Shown here: positions 11,218 through 19,497 of the stretch, in pieces
How the letters are laid out: the number at the start of each line of letters is the position of its first letter
Numbering within the stretch: position 1 is the first letter of the stretch
Source of the DNA: Bacillus sp. SM2101
Lineage (GTDB): Bacteria; Bacillota; Bacilli; Bacillales; SM2101
Direction of reading: 5' to 3'
DNA length: 64,000 nucleotides
NCBI RefSeq assembly: GCF_018588585.1
Contig: NZ_JAEUFG010000008.1
Span: forward strand, 172,177 to 236,176
Notes under the pieces: model-generated
What the model was told of the DNA's origin: nothing
The model's input: only the letters and a program-made list of their open reading frames with translations
Database searches by the model: none
Translations under genes and position numbers: made by a program

Positions 11218-12453
11218 ATGTATAAAAAAATATTTCAAAATCGTAATTTCCTTCGCTTTTTTTTAGGAGGAGCTGTATCACAATTAGGAGATCGGTTAAC
11301 TGGATGGGCATTTTTATTTTTGACAATAGAAATGACAGGTTCTGCTCTTCATACTACGGGGATGGTCATTGCAGAAACAATTCCATACGTTTTATTCGGT
11401 TTAATTGGCGGTGTGGTAGCTGACCAGGTAAATAAAAAGAAGCTGTTAATTATAATTGACATGTTAAGAGCACCGATTATTTTATCCTTGGTTATAATAG
11501 AATATATGAATTTATTAACATACCCTGTATTACTTGTTTTCGCGTTTATCATCCAAAGTTTTGGCTGTTTTTTTAATCCGTGTCATCGAGCGATGCTCCC
11601 AGCGATTACATCAATTGAGGAGAGAACAGTTGCAAACAGCTTGATTGATACAGTGTCTAGAGGGATTTCTGTATTAGGCCCGTTTATAGCTGTCTTGTTC
11701 ATAAATACGGTTGGTGTAATACACTTTTTTACATTTGATGTATTTTCATATCTCATTAGTGCTTTCTTCATTTTTAAAATACAAATAAATGAAACAAAAT
11801 CAATAGTTATTAAGAAAAGTTTGGTTGCAGCATATGGATCAATTAAAGAGTTTTTTATGTGGGTACAGAAAAATGTACAAGTGAGGAATTTGTTCACTAT
11901 TACTTTTATCGTTGTTTTTTTTAATACGTGGGTTTGGGATGTAGGGATACTATTAATGATCGTGGAATTCAGTGATAAGAGTGAAACGATCTATTCTACA
12001 CTGCAAGGGGTTTTTGGGTTAGTAGTCGTAAGTGTAAATTTACTTATTCCCCTTATCTTTAAACAAATGAATTTGAAAACGTATTTATATGGGTCACTTG
12101 TATGGGGAATAGGTATTGTAATTTTAACATGGACTACACAGTTATATACGATATTTATTGCTATCATCATTATTGGTATAGGTATGCCAATGTCTGGCCT
12201 TTCTCGAGTATTTCTCATTCAAAAATTAGTTCCAGAACACATGCACGGAAGGGGCTTTAGCTTTAATGCTGTACTATTATATTTAGCAAATGTTCTATCG
12301 TTAAGCTTATTCGGAATCTTAACGTTATTCATTAACATCCAAACAATCTTTTTGCTATCAGGATTGATAATTATATTAACTTCATTATATTCTCTATCGC
12401 GCATACTTTTTTCTAAACATAGTTGGGGTAATATTGTACATTTTCTTAAATAA
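11218..12453 (+). CDS. MFS transporter (drug-efflux type)
   Basis: This major facilitator protein of about 411 residues has about 12 hydrophobic segments. The first helices carry FLGGAVSQLGDRLTGWAF and the loop 2-3 motif GGVVADQVNKKKLL, which fits the MFS-3 group containing macrolide and other drug exporters. The substrate is unknown. I use the ATG at 11218, preceded by GAGGTGAT; the longer frame from 11182 has no ribosome site. The last 60 bases overlap the convergent AraC-family gene, so both tails share DNA. The AraC protein is a plausible regulator by position only. Confidence 0.82.
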   Translation: MYKKIFQNRNFLRFFLGGAVSQLGDRLTGWAFLFLTIEMTGSALHTTGMVIAETIPYVLFGLIGGVVADQVNKKKLLIIIDMLRAPIILSLVIIEYMNLLTYPVLLVFAFIIQSFGCFFNPCHRAMLPAITSIEERTVANSLIDTVSRGISVLGPFIAVLFINTVGVIHFFTFDVFSYLISAFFIFKIQINETKSIVIKKSLVAAYGSIKEFFMWVQKNVQVRNLFTITFIVVFFNTWVWDVGILLMIVEFSDKSETIYSTLQGVFGLVVVSVNLLIPLIFKQMNLKTYLYGSLVWGIGIVILTWTTQLYTIFIAIIIIGIGMPMSGLSRVFLIQKLVPEHMHGRGFSFNAVLLYLANVLSLSLFGILTLFINIQTIFLLSGLIIILTSLYSLSRILFSKHSWGNIVHFLK

Positions 12454-13221
12454 TTGATTATAAGTGTGAATTGATGAAAAACCACAAGTTAATGCGATTT
12501 CGATAATTGTTTTTTTTGAATGCACGAGTAAATGTTGACTTTTATATAAGCGATATAATTGAAGCCATGAATAAGGCGATATGCCGATTTTTTCTTTGAA
12601 AATATGAGACAATTGGTATTTACTTAGATGAGCGATAGATGCCATATCATCTAACGTCCATTTATGGTTATAGCTTTCCTTCATGGCCTTAATCGTCTTT
12701 TGGATTTGTTCATTCGGAGATTCAAATAGTTGACTTGGCCAATTCGGTGAGTGGCTATTAATGGAATATTTCATCAGCATTATTGCGAGCTGTGACGTAC
12801 TATGATCTATAAAACTCTGTAATGAATCTAGACTATCATTTTCAAGGCTCACGAAATCTTTCACAAATTGTACCCACTTTGTCAATTGCGGATTGTAGTG
12901 CGGCATTTGTGCAAAGTAAATATCATTCCCACCATATTGTAATAGAGACTCGGATGCAGCTTGAAGTTCTTTAACATCTAATTCAATTAGCAATTTTTCT
13001 TTTTCTATAGATAATTGTTTATGATCTTCCATTGGATTAATTAATAGAAAACTATTTTCATGTAGTGTTACATCTGTTTGTTTCATTTGATAATGACTCT
13101 TTCCATTTATTGAAAAAATGAATTTGTAAACAGGATCATTCCGCCAGCTTCTTTCTCCTAACTTAGTTGTCCTATTTAACAACAGACCATTTTTATGTTC
13201 AATTATCAGATTTGTTTCCAT
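12394..13221 (-). CDS. AraC family transcriptional regulator
   Basis: This 275-residue regulator has an N-terminal sensing domain with cupin-like strands (residues about 20-110) and a C-terminal pair of helix-turn-helix units. The first HTH is in WTLDDMASIAHLSKYQLSHI with FKEKIGISPYSWLQLYRL. The second is IIEIALTCGFSSIHTYNQLF, followed by KKMYNITPTMFRKKY, the AraC signature. GAGGAG precedes the ATG at a good distance. Its 3' end runs 60 bases into the 3' end of the MFS exporter gene. The inducer is not known. Confidence 0.87.
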   Translation of the reverse strand: METNLIIEHKNGLLLNRTTKLGERSWRNDPVYKFIFSINGKSHYQMKQTDVTLHENSFLLINPMEDHKQLSIEKEKLLIELDVKELQAASESLLQYGGNDIYFAQMPHYNPQLTKWVQFVKDFVSLENDSLDSLQSFIDHSTSQLAIMLMKYSINSHSPNWPSQLFESPNEQIQKTIKAMKESYNHKWTLDDMASIAHLSKYQLSHIFKEKIGISPYSWLQLYRLYKSQHLLVHSKKTIIEIALTCGFSSIHTYNQLFKKMYNITPTMFRKKYAR

Positions 13222-13305
13222 ATATGTTCTCCTCGTTAAAAAATGAATAGTATAATTATAGCATGCTTGGAATTTATGGGGATGTTGTTTTTGTGTTTTA
13301 ATTCA

Positions 13306-13380
13306 AGGGTCTTTTCGTAAACTTTGTTGCTATTGAGACTAATTTAGAACAGCAATTAATAATGTTATGCAATTGCCCTC
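13306..13380 (+). repeat. short MITE-like repeat, copy C
   Basis: The left end GGGTCTTTTCGTAAAC TTTGTTGCTATT is followed almost at once by a right-end-like AACAGCAATTAATAATG, with the core missing. It looks like an internally deleted member of the dispersed family. Confidence 0.45.
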
Positions 13381-13503
13381 ATTTATTTTGAGAAAAGATG
13401 AAAACTGTCTAATTGAAAAAAAGGAACCAACGAGTAAAACTACTTTAAGTTGAAATTACAAATCAGTTTACAGTAAATATATTATATATCCTTGGAGGAG
13501 ATT

Positions 13504-13917
13504 ATGAAAAAATTTGTCCTTTTAACAATGGTAGTTACCATATTTTTAACAATATCTATTGTTGTCTATCGTCGACAAACCCATCAACCAAAGACTTTAT
13601 TGCAATTGTATGAGCATCAACTTAGTAAAGTATCAACAGTAACAATTGTCGATGGTAGTACAGGCTATAAGAAGACAGTCATTGATCAACAAGTGATTGA
13701 AGCTTTTTTAGAAAATATACAGTATGTGAAATTTATTCCAGATGTAAACCAAGAACAAAGAGATGGCTTTAGGTATGCGATTACTTTATATGAGATGGAA
13801 GATGTAACTTTTAAGTTTAGTTTAACAAAGGTCGACGGTGTATATTATCATACAGAGCCTGATATGTTTCCAATTGTAGACGAGTTTTATAATCGAGTGA
13901 ATATTGAGGAGGATTAG
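13504..13917 (+). CDS. membrane-anchored protein of unknown function
   Basis: This 137-residue protein has one N-terminal membrane helix (about residues 3-22, FVLLTMVVTIFLTISIVVY) followed by a positively charged stop and an exported domain. There is no lipobox. The soluble part has the strand-rich sequence FRYAITLYEMEDVTFKFSLT and a YYHTEPD segment. I do not recognise the family. The start at 13504 follows GGAGGAG closely. The neighbour at 13963 is a lipoprotein of similar size and composition, 45 bases downstream, so the two probably form an operon of extracytoplasmic proteins. Confidence 0.65.
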   Translation: MKKFVLLTMVVTIFLTISIVVYRRQTHQPKTLLQLYEHQLSKVSTVTIVDGSTGYKKTVIDQQVIEAFLENIQYVKFIPDVNQEQRDGFRYAITLYEMEDVTFKFSLTKVDGVYYHTEPDMFPIVDEFYNRVNIEED

Positions 13918-13962
13918 TATTTTAGTACTTGATTATAACAATTGTTAAGGAGTTGATTACCG

Positions 13963-14403
13963 ATGAAAAAAATAATGAACTTATCAATTTATTGTACCTT
14001 AGTTTTATTATTTGGTTGTACAAACCAAATTCCGAAAGGGCAGCATGATTTAAATATTAATCTTCTAACAAGGGTGGATGTACAAAGGCCAACATCGAAT
14101 GGGAGCTATGAAGGTGAAGTTATGATGATTACAAAAAATGAGACAATTCAAGTAATAAGAAATGTCTTTTATAATATTAAATGGGAGAGAAATGTGGATA
14201 CTAAAATATCTAGACATGAAGATGTGAAGGCTACCTTTTTCTATACTTATGATGAAAATATGCCTGAATTGTTAACCGACTATTATATTTGGTTTGATGA
14301 ATTGAATCAAACAGCTATTGTTATTGAGGAGGCTGAAAGTTCTCTTGGAACAATTGACGAAGAACATACTTTACTTTTAAAAGAGTTATTGTTAAGCCAA
14401 TAA
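13963..14403 (+). CDS. putative lipoprotein
   Basis: This 146-residue protein has a signal peptide and a lipobox ending LLFGC (Cys at about residue 19), so it is predicted to be lipid-anchored on the outer face of the membrane. The mature part contains FYNIKWERNVDTKISRHEDV and DYYIWFDELNQTAIVIEE, strand-rich and acidic. Function is unknown. It follows the membrane-anchored protein at 13504 with a 45-base gap and its own AAGGAG site. Confidence 0.7.
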   Translation: MKKIMNLSIYCTLVLLFGCTNQIPKGQHDLNINLLTRVDVQRPTSNGSYEGEVMMITKNETIQVIRNVFYNIKWERNVDTKISRHEDVKATFFYTYDENMPELLTDYYIWFDELNQTAIVIEEAESSLGTIDEEHTLLLKELLLSQ

Positions 14404-14413
14404 AAAAGACTCC

Positions 14414-14647
14414 TCAACGCTTATTAAATAACGGATCTAGAACCTCTTTCTGGAAACTTTCTAACAGATTAATTTGTGAAGTATACAACACTGGTGAAAA
14501 ACTTAATATTAATTGTTCGTGTTCATCCTCAACGATTGTTACATAGTTAATATCCTCATTATTTAAACGCTTTTTTAATTCTTCCTTTATAGTCTGTAAT
14601 TCACCCATGCCTTCATTAACGTCGATAGCGATATTTATCCTAGCCAC
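14414..14647 (-). CDS. small hypothetical protein, 77 residues
   Basis: This is a soluble acidic protein with no family I recognise. The GTG start has GAGGTG eight bases upstream, which supports real translation. The pattern of an N-terminal strand (RINIAIDV), a helix (ELQTIKEELKKRL), a strand (YVTIVEDE) and a second helix suggests a small alpha/beta fold. It is convergent with the lipoprotein gene, with only 10 bases between the stops. Confidence 0.6.
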   Translation of the reverse strand: MARINIAIDVNEGMGELQTIKEELKKRLNNEDINYVTIVEDEHEQLILSFSPVLYTSQINLLESFQKEVLDPLFNKR

Positions 14648-14993
14648 TTGTTCACCTCATTCTTATCCTTGCTTTTTGTTCTTATCATTATAGACCAAGC
14701 TTTTAATAGGCATACGGACGATGTATCATGTTTATCCACCTTTTAGTGTAACTTAATGAAAACAAGTAGTAGGTTGTCATAGTTTTTAAGCAGGAAAATG
14801 CTATGAAGCTGTATGTGGTTATTTTCTTAGCAATTTTTTTAAGATAGTTAAAAATAGTAAAGCTAGTGTAAAGTTTTTAAATAAAATGCCATATACAAGA
14901 AAAGATTTGATAATATAGGTGTCGGGTGAAGATAGCACCTAGGCTTAATTAAGGTCAGTGGATTTTGTAGATTGTATTATAGGGAGGATAAAA
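14648..14993. other. spacer before the phosphoesterase cluster
   Basis: The 346-base gap shows no gene, repeat or strong hairpin. It must hold the promoter of the five-gene cluster that follows, but I could not pick a convincing -35/-10 pair. Confidence 0.3.
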
Positions 14994-16562
14994 ATGGAAA
15001 ACAATTTAAGTAAGAGGATAGTATTGATCGGTGTATGTTGTATCATGGTTTTAACATTATTTTTGACTTCTTTTAAAAACAATGACCAAGCAAATGCAGC
15101 TTCTACATCATTTCGGTTCGTAGTGATGGGGGATAGTCGAGGCGCTAGTGATGGAATTAATGAAACAACTTTACGTTCATTGTTAACCGAGGTTCAAAAT
15201 ATAACTCCACAACCTGAATTCATTTTGTTCACAGGTGATCAAGTTATGGGTGGATCCGATGTCGCTCAAGAACTATCTGATTGGAATAACATTGTAGATG
15301 ATTATTTTCCGTTAAACAAGTATTATCCAGCACTCGGTAATCATGAAGATGATGAAACTATTTTTAGTAATGCTTTTACCCATTTACCTTCGAATCAATT
15401 ATCTGGTTATAAACGATCAGCGTATTATTTTGATTATGGGAATGTGAGATTCATAACTTTAAACTCAAATCGCAAAGATAACCGTGGAAACTATGTCGTT
15501 GACTCATATCAACGAGATTGGCTAGAAAGTGTTCTTGACAATAATGGAAAAATACATAATTTTGTGCAGTTTCATGTCCCTGCATACCCGATTGGTGCAC
15601 ATTATGGTAGGTCGCTTGATGCAAATGACAGAGAACGAGATGCATTATGGGACATAGTTGATAAATATAATGTAACTGCAGTTATGACAGGTCATGAACA
15701 TAACTACAATCGAAGAAAAATCAATAGTTCTTTTAATGATAACGGCTATTCATTTGGCAATAGTATATATCAGCTCACGATAGGAGGAGCAGGGGCACCG
15801 TTATCATCAACGGTAAGGGATTCGAAAAATGTCGAAGTTGGTCCATTATCGAGCTATCATTATATGATTGTAGATGTGGCTGGCGAAATTGCTTCTTTTA
15901 AGCTTTATGATATCAATAGTAATTTATTAGATTCGTTTACTGTTGAACGTAATTCAGACTCTACATCTTCTACAACTACATCAGAATTTCAAAACGGGCT
16001 GTATCCAACTTCAACGTATGAAGGGGCGATAGATTCGTATCTATCAGAACAAAATCCCACAGAAAACTTCGGTTCAGTACAATCTCTATTAGTAGATGGA
16101 GATGATCCTTCTAACAGTAGTAAAAATAAATATGCATTGATAAAATGGGATATTTCAACTATTCCGAATAATAAAAACGTCGTTTCAGCTAATATTACCT
16201 TTAATATAACAGATGGTAGTTCAAGTTCTTATGAAATATATGGGCTAAAGCGTGATTGGTCAGAGTCTCAAGTAACCTGGGAGCAAAGCACAAATAATTC
16301 TAACTGGGATGTGCCAGGAGCAGGGGGGATGACTGACCGTGAATCTTCTATAATTGGAACGATAACGGCTAGTAATTCTGGAGCACATACAATTCATTTA
16401 AATGAATCAGGTATTTCAATTGTCCAATCTTGGATTGAAAACCCTTTAATGAATGCCGGAATAATTATTGCAAATTCGAATAACCGAAATGGAATTGATA
16501 TTAGTTCAAGTGAAACATCAGATGAAGGTTTACGACCTAAACTTACAATCGATTATGAGTAA
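14994..16562 (+). CDS. secreted metallophosphoesterase with DNRLRE domain
   Basis: This exported protein of 522 residues has an N-terminal signal peptide (about residues 1-35, ending near NAAS). A calcineurin-like metallophosphoesterase domain follows, with all metal motifs: VVMGDSRG, FTGDQV, LGNHED, FHVPAYP and TGHEHNYN (residues about 41-235). The C-terminal 170 residues (STYEGAIDSYLSEQNPTENF onward, with YALIKWDIS) match the DNRLRE/CBM96-type beta domain of secreted and wall proteins. It probably hydrolyses phosphate esters outside the cell. AGGGAGG precedes the ATG. It leads a co-directional cluster with two membrane proteins, a degenerate homologue and a lipoprotein. Confidence 0.85.
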   Translation: MENNLSKRIVLIGVCCIMVLTLFLTSFKNNDQANAASTSFRFVVMGDSRGASDGINETTLRSLLTEVQNITPQPEFILFTGDQVMGGSDVAQELSDWNNIVDDYFPLNKYYPALGNHEDDETIFSNAFTHLPSNQLSGYKRSAYYFDYGNVRFITLNSNRKDNRGNYVVDSYQRDWLESVLDNNGKIHNFVQFHVPAYPIGAHYGRSLDANDRERDALWDIVDKYNVTAVMTGHEHNYNRRKINSSFNDNGYSFGNSIYQLTIGGAGAPLSSTVRDSKNVEVGPLSSYHYMIVDVAGEIASFKLYDINSNLLDSFTVERNSDSTSSTTTSEFQNGLYPTSTYEGAIDSYLSEQNPTENFGSVQSLLVDGDDPSNSSKNKYALIKWDISTIPNNKNVVSANITFNITDGSSSSYEIYGLKRDWSESQVTWEQSTNNSNWDVPGAGGMTDRESSIIGTITASNSGAHTIHLNESGISIVQSWIENPLMNAGIIIANSNNRNGIDISSSETSDEGLRPKLTIDYE

Positions 16563-16637
16563 TTGTCATTCGGTGGATTAAGGAGTTACGAGATTCTTCT
16601 ACTATTAAAAAAAGAAAATAGAAAGGTTTAACTATAA

Positions 16638-17207
16638 ATGAAGCCAGTATTTTCTGCACGGGATTTAGCGGTTACACAGGCTGGTGTAGCTGCTCTTTTA
16701 TTTTTAATAATGCCTATTTTACATTTCATAGATAATAGTCATTATAAATGGTTGTCAGTTTTACATGGTGTCGGTGCAACGTTAACAATGCTGGTAAGTT
16801 GTTACATGCTCCACCTATTGTATCCATTATTAAGAAGAAGGGCTGACGCAGTCAAACGTTTGAAGTTTGTTTTAATGATAGTAAATATTCTTATTGCAGC
16901 TACAATTATTACTGCTAATTGGTTATACATTGGCTATCGAGCACCTGATGGAGCAAGACAATGGTTTATCTATCACCAGCCGTCTATTCATTTAATTTTA
17001 ATGGAATATAAAGAATTCGTTGCACTATTTCCATTACCACTAGGAGTAGGCGCACTATGGATATTGCATCGCTTTGGAAAAGAAATGGAACAAACTCCAA
17101 ATAATCTTATTTCTTCCACCATAGCTGTTATTATAACGCTCATGTGGATATGTCTAATAATTGGATTTGTTTTTGGAATTACTATGGTAAAAATAAAAGG
17201 GGTTTAG
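16638..17207 (+). CDS. integral membrane protein of unknown function
   Basis: This 189-residue protein has about five hydrophobic helices, starting with VAALLFLIMPILHFI and ending with MWICLIIGFVFGITMV. The family is not recognised. A charged cytoplasmic loop (LLRRRADAVKRLK) lies between helices 2 and 3, and an aromatic loop with RQWFIYHQPSIH between 3 and 4. It lies 75 bases after the secreted phosphoesterase and 10 bases before another membrane protein, so it is likely part of one transcription unit. Confidence 0.65.
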   Translation: MKPVFSARDLAVTQAGVAALLFLIMPILHFIDNSHYKWLSVLHGVGATLTMLVSCYMLHLLYPLLRRRADAVKRLKFVLMIVNILIAATIITANWLYIGYRAPDGARQWFIYHQPSIHLILMEYKEFVALFPLPLGVGALWILHRFGKEMEQTPNNLISSTIAVIITLMWICLIIGFVFGITMVKIKGV

Positions 17208-17217
17208 GTGAGATTCA

Positions 17218-17583
17218 ATGACTGAACAGCGGAAATCTGGTGAAATCGTAGCGGTACTTATCTCCATTATTGTTGGCTTAATTGCATTAATTATTAGTCA
17301 CATATGGAGCATAGCTAATCCGTTAGTAGCAAATGCATATTTATTAAAAATCGGTTCTTGGTTGCCCGGTTGGTGGGGAATTGGAGTATATGCCGGGAAA
17401 GAAATGATTGCATTACTAGTTTGGGTGTTTAGTTGGATTGCACTGCATTTTATGTTAAGGAATGTACAGCTTTCATTATTTAAGTGGATATATATTTTTT
17501 TGATTAGTATTCTTTTCTTGTTAATCATTACATGGCCACCTATTTATCATGCAATTTGGGGCTGGCTACCGACAAAACCGTAA
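17218..17583 (+). CDS. small membrane protein of unknown function
   Basis: This 121-residue protein has about four hydrophobic helices. The second region, SWLPGWWGIGVYAGKEMIAL, carries a cluster of Trp and Gly. The family is not recognised. The stop overlaps the next start (TAATG at 17581-17585), so it is coupled to the degenerate phosphoesterase that follows. Confidence 0.65.
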   Translation: MTEQRKSGEIVAVLISIIVGLIALIISHIWSIANPLVANAYLLKIGSWLPGWWGIGVYAGKEMIALLVWVFSWIALHFMLRNVQLSLFKWIYIFLISILFLLIITWPPIYHAIWGWLPTKP

Positions 17584-19001
17584 TGAAGTTGGGGGCATAT
17601 TTGGTGTTATTTTATGGAAAATATAAAATGAGTTTTGCAGTGGTAATTGTGATAATGCTACTACTAGTTTCTTTTAGATTTACAACCGTTCCGACTTCAG
17701 GGTTTTTAAGTGTTGATGATCATGAATCTCCTTCCTTCAAGGTTGGTGTTATTAGATCATCTGACCAATCGCTAAATATGGATGAACATATGGAACAGCT
17801 AAAAGAAGTTTCTGTTATTGCGGGTGCAGATCGAGTAATTACGAATGCAACTAAAAAAGAACATTCAAGCTTTTTTCCAATTTATGATGAATTATCAACG
17901 GTAAAATCGTTTAATGACAAATATAGTTACCTACCTTATGATATGACAGGAAAATATGGGAGGACTGTCTATGCTATTAATTATGGAGATACGAAGATGA
18001 TTTTCCTTCGTGGAGATGAACTGAGAATGGATGAATCTCAACAATTAACTTGGCTAAATTCAGAGGTGAAAGCTAGCAATCAAATGCATCATATTGTGTT
18101 TATACATAACATACCTCGTGATGTTTCTTTTTGGGATAGCATAAATGATCTCGATATTCACTTAGTCATAACAGAAAATAAACTTTTTACTAGGAAGTCT
18201 GTTGTGATGCAGGAGCCTTCTGCTTGGAACGATGCGTATGAAACGCAATGGGCTGTATGGGAATTGAATACTAATCCACGAATAATGTACTTAATGCTTG
18301 AAATGTCTAGCAGTGAAATAACTGTAAAAGCACTAAATCAACAGGGAGAAAGCGTAGATAGAATGATATATGATGTCGCATATAAACAGCTCGACCTCGT
18401 CCATAAACATACGGCCGTTCCGATTCAAGCAATGTGGAAGTATCATGAAGGTACTGATGAAATAAGTTCTTTTATTCATGATGGGTATGATATTTCAGGA
18501 GAAACTCCAATCACAAATCGTTATCAAGTTCCCGTTGAAGACTGGCGCAGTAAAATGTATGATGATTCTTCATGGAAAATTGGTTACGGTCCCTTTGGTT
18601 ACATGGCTGAGCCTATACATATGAAAATCAATCAACAATTACCACCAATACAACATTCTGTTACTTACTTTTTTCGTAAGACATTTGACTTTGATGAGGA
18701 CCTTGAGCAATTAAAAAAGTTATTTTTACACATAACTTTTGAGGATGGGTACGTAGCTTACTTAAATGGTGAAGAAATTAGCCGTGATGGAATGAAAACG
18801 GGCTTAGTTACACACCAAACATTGGCTCAGCCAAACGAAACACATTTATACGAAACAAAAGACATTTCTAATCATAGCAATAAGCTAATTGTGGGTGAAA
18901 ATGTACTTTCTGTTGAAGTGCATAGTAGTCACCCGAAAGCTTCCAACTTTATTTTTGATTTAAGTTTTACATATGAACTAGACAACATAATTGGGGAATG
19001 A
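17583..19001 (+). CDS. membrane-anchored degenerate metallophosphoesterase
   Basis: This 472-residue protein has an N-terminal membrane helix (MSFAVVIVIMLLLVSF, about residues 16-31). A region follows that is laid out like a calcineurin-like phosphoesterase, but the metal motifs are lost: VGVIRSSDQS where GDxxD is expected, no GNH, and VFIHNIPRD and HLVITEN where the His motifs should be. The C-terminal 170 residues (DDSSWKIGYGPFGY, YFFRKTFDF, YVAYLNGEEISRDGM, GENVLSVEVHSSHP) match the beta-sandwich that commonly follows such domains in secreted proteins. I expect a non-catalytic partner or binding protein. The start at 17583 overlaps the upstream stop; an in-frame ATG at 17628 is an alternative. 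Confidence 0.7.
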   Translation: MKLGAYLVLFYGKYKMSFAVVIVIMLLLVSFRFTTVPTSGFLSVDDHESPSFKVGVIRSSDQSLNMDEHMEQLKEVSVIAGADRVITNATKKEHSSFFPIYDELSTVKSFNDKYSYLPYDMTGKYGRTVYAINYGDTKMIFLRGDELRMDESQQLTWLNSEVKASNQMHHIVFIHNIPRDVSFWDSINDLDIHLVITENKLFTRKSVVMQEPSAWNDAYETQWAVWELNTNPRIMYLMLEMSSSEITVKALNQQGESVDRMIYDVAYKQLDLVHKHTAVPIQAMWKYHEGTDEISSFIHDGYDISGETPITNRYQVPVEDWRSKMYDDSSWKIGYGPFGYMAEPIHMKINQQLPPIQHSVTYFFRKTFDFDEDLEQLKKLFLHITFEDGYVAYLNGEEISRDGMKTGLVTHQTLAQPNETHLYETKDISNHSNKLIVGENVLSVEVHSSHPKASNFIFDLSFTYELDNIIGE

Positions 19002-19005
19002 AAAT

Positions 19006-19347
19006 ATGGAGAAACTGAGATTATTTTTTCTTAGTTGGATAATTCTGATTCAAGGCTGTGGTCAGCCAAATGATCAACAATTGTTACTTGCTACAATTCA
19101 GTCTACAAACCAACACCTTATGATTGAAAACGGAGATCATTTTGTGTGGGAGAATCCTGTAATAACGTTAAACGATGAATATTATTATCATATAGATTAT
19201 GTCCCTAGAGGGAAAATTAGCATTGCATATCATGCCTTTAAAAATGAAGATGGTCATACATTTGAACCAGGTTTACTAAAAGTACGTAAAGTAGAAATCC
19301 GAGTGTCTAGATTAAACGATGAAAAGGATTTAACTTATACATGGTAG
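19006..19347 (+). CDS. small putative lipoprotein
   Basis: This 113-residue protein has a signal peptide and lipobox (ILIQGC, Cys near residue 18). The mature part is about 95 residues, with strands such as YYYHIDYVPRGKISIAYH and KVEIRVSRL, consistent with a small beta domain outside the membrane. The family is not recognised. It starts four bases after the stop of the degenerate phosphoesterase and is the last gene of the cluster. Confidence 0.65.
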   Translation: MEKLRLFFLSWIILIQGCGQPNDQQLLLATIQSTNQHLMIENGDHFVWENPVITLNDEYYYHIDYVPRGKISIAYHAFKNEDGHTFEPGLLKVRKVEIRVSRLNDEKDLTYTW

Positions 19348-19497
19348 TTTGTTATTGTAGCATTTAATGCTAAAGGGTGAAACAAATATCGTATTACTGC
19401 ATGATTAGAATTAGGTGGAGTAGCGAGCTCCACCTGGTTCACTGGCTTAACACATATGCTTGAAAATAATACACATTTTATAGAAGGTGCATGTACA

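Noticed and set aside
14803..14847. 14-codon hydrophobic ORF MKLYVVIFLAIFLR before the phosphoesterase cluster
   Set aside because: The upstream AGGAAAATGCT is a weak site, the ORF is very short and AT-rich sequence often gives such frames.
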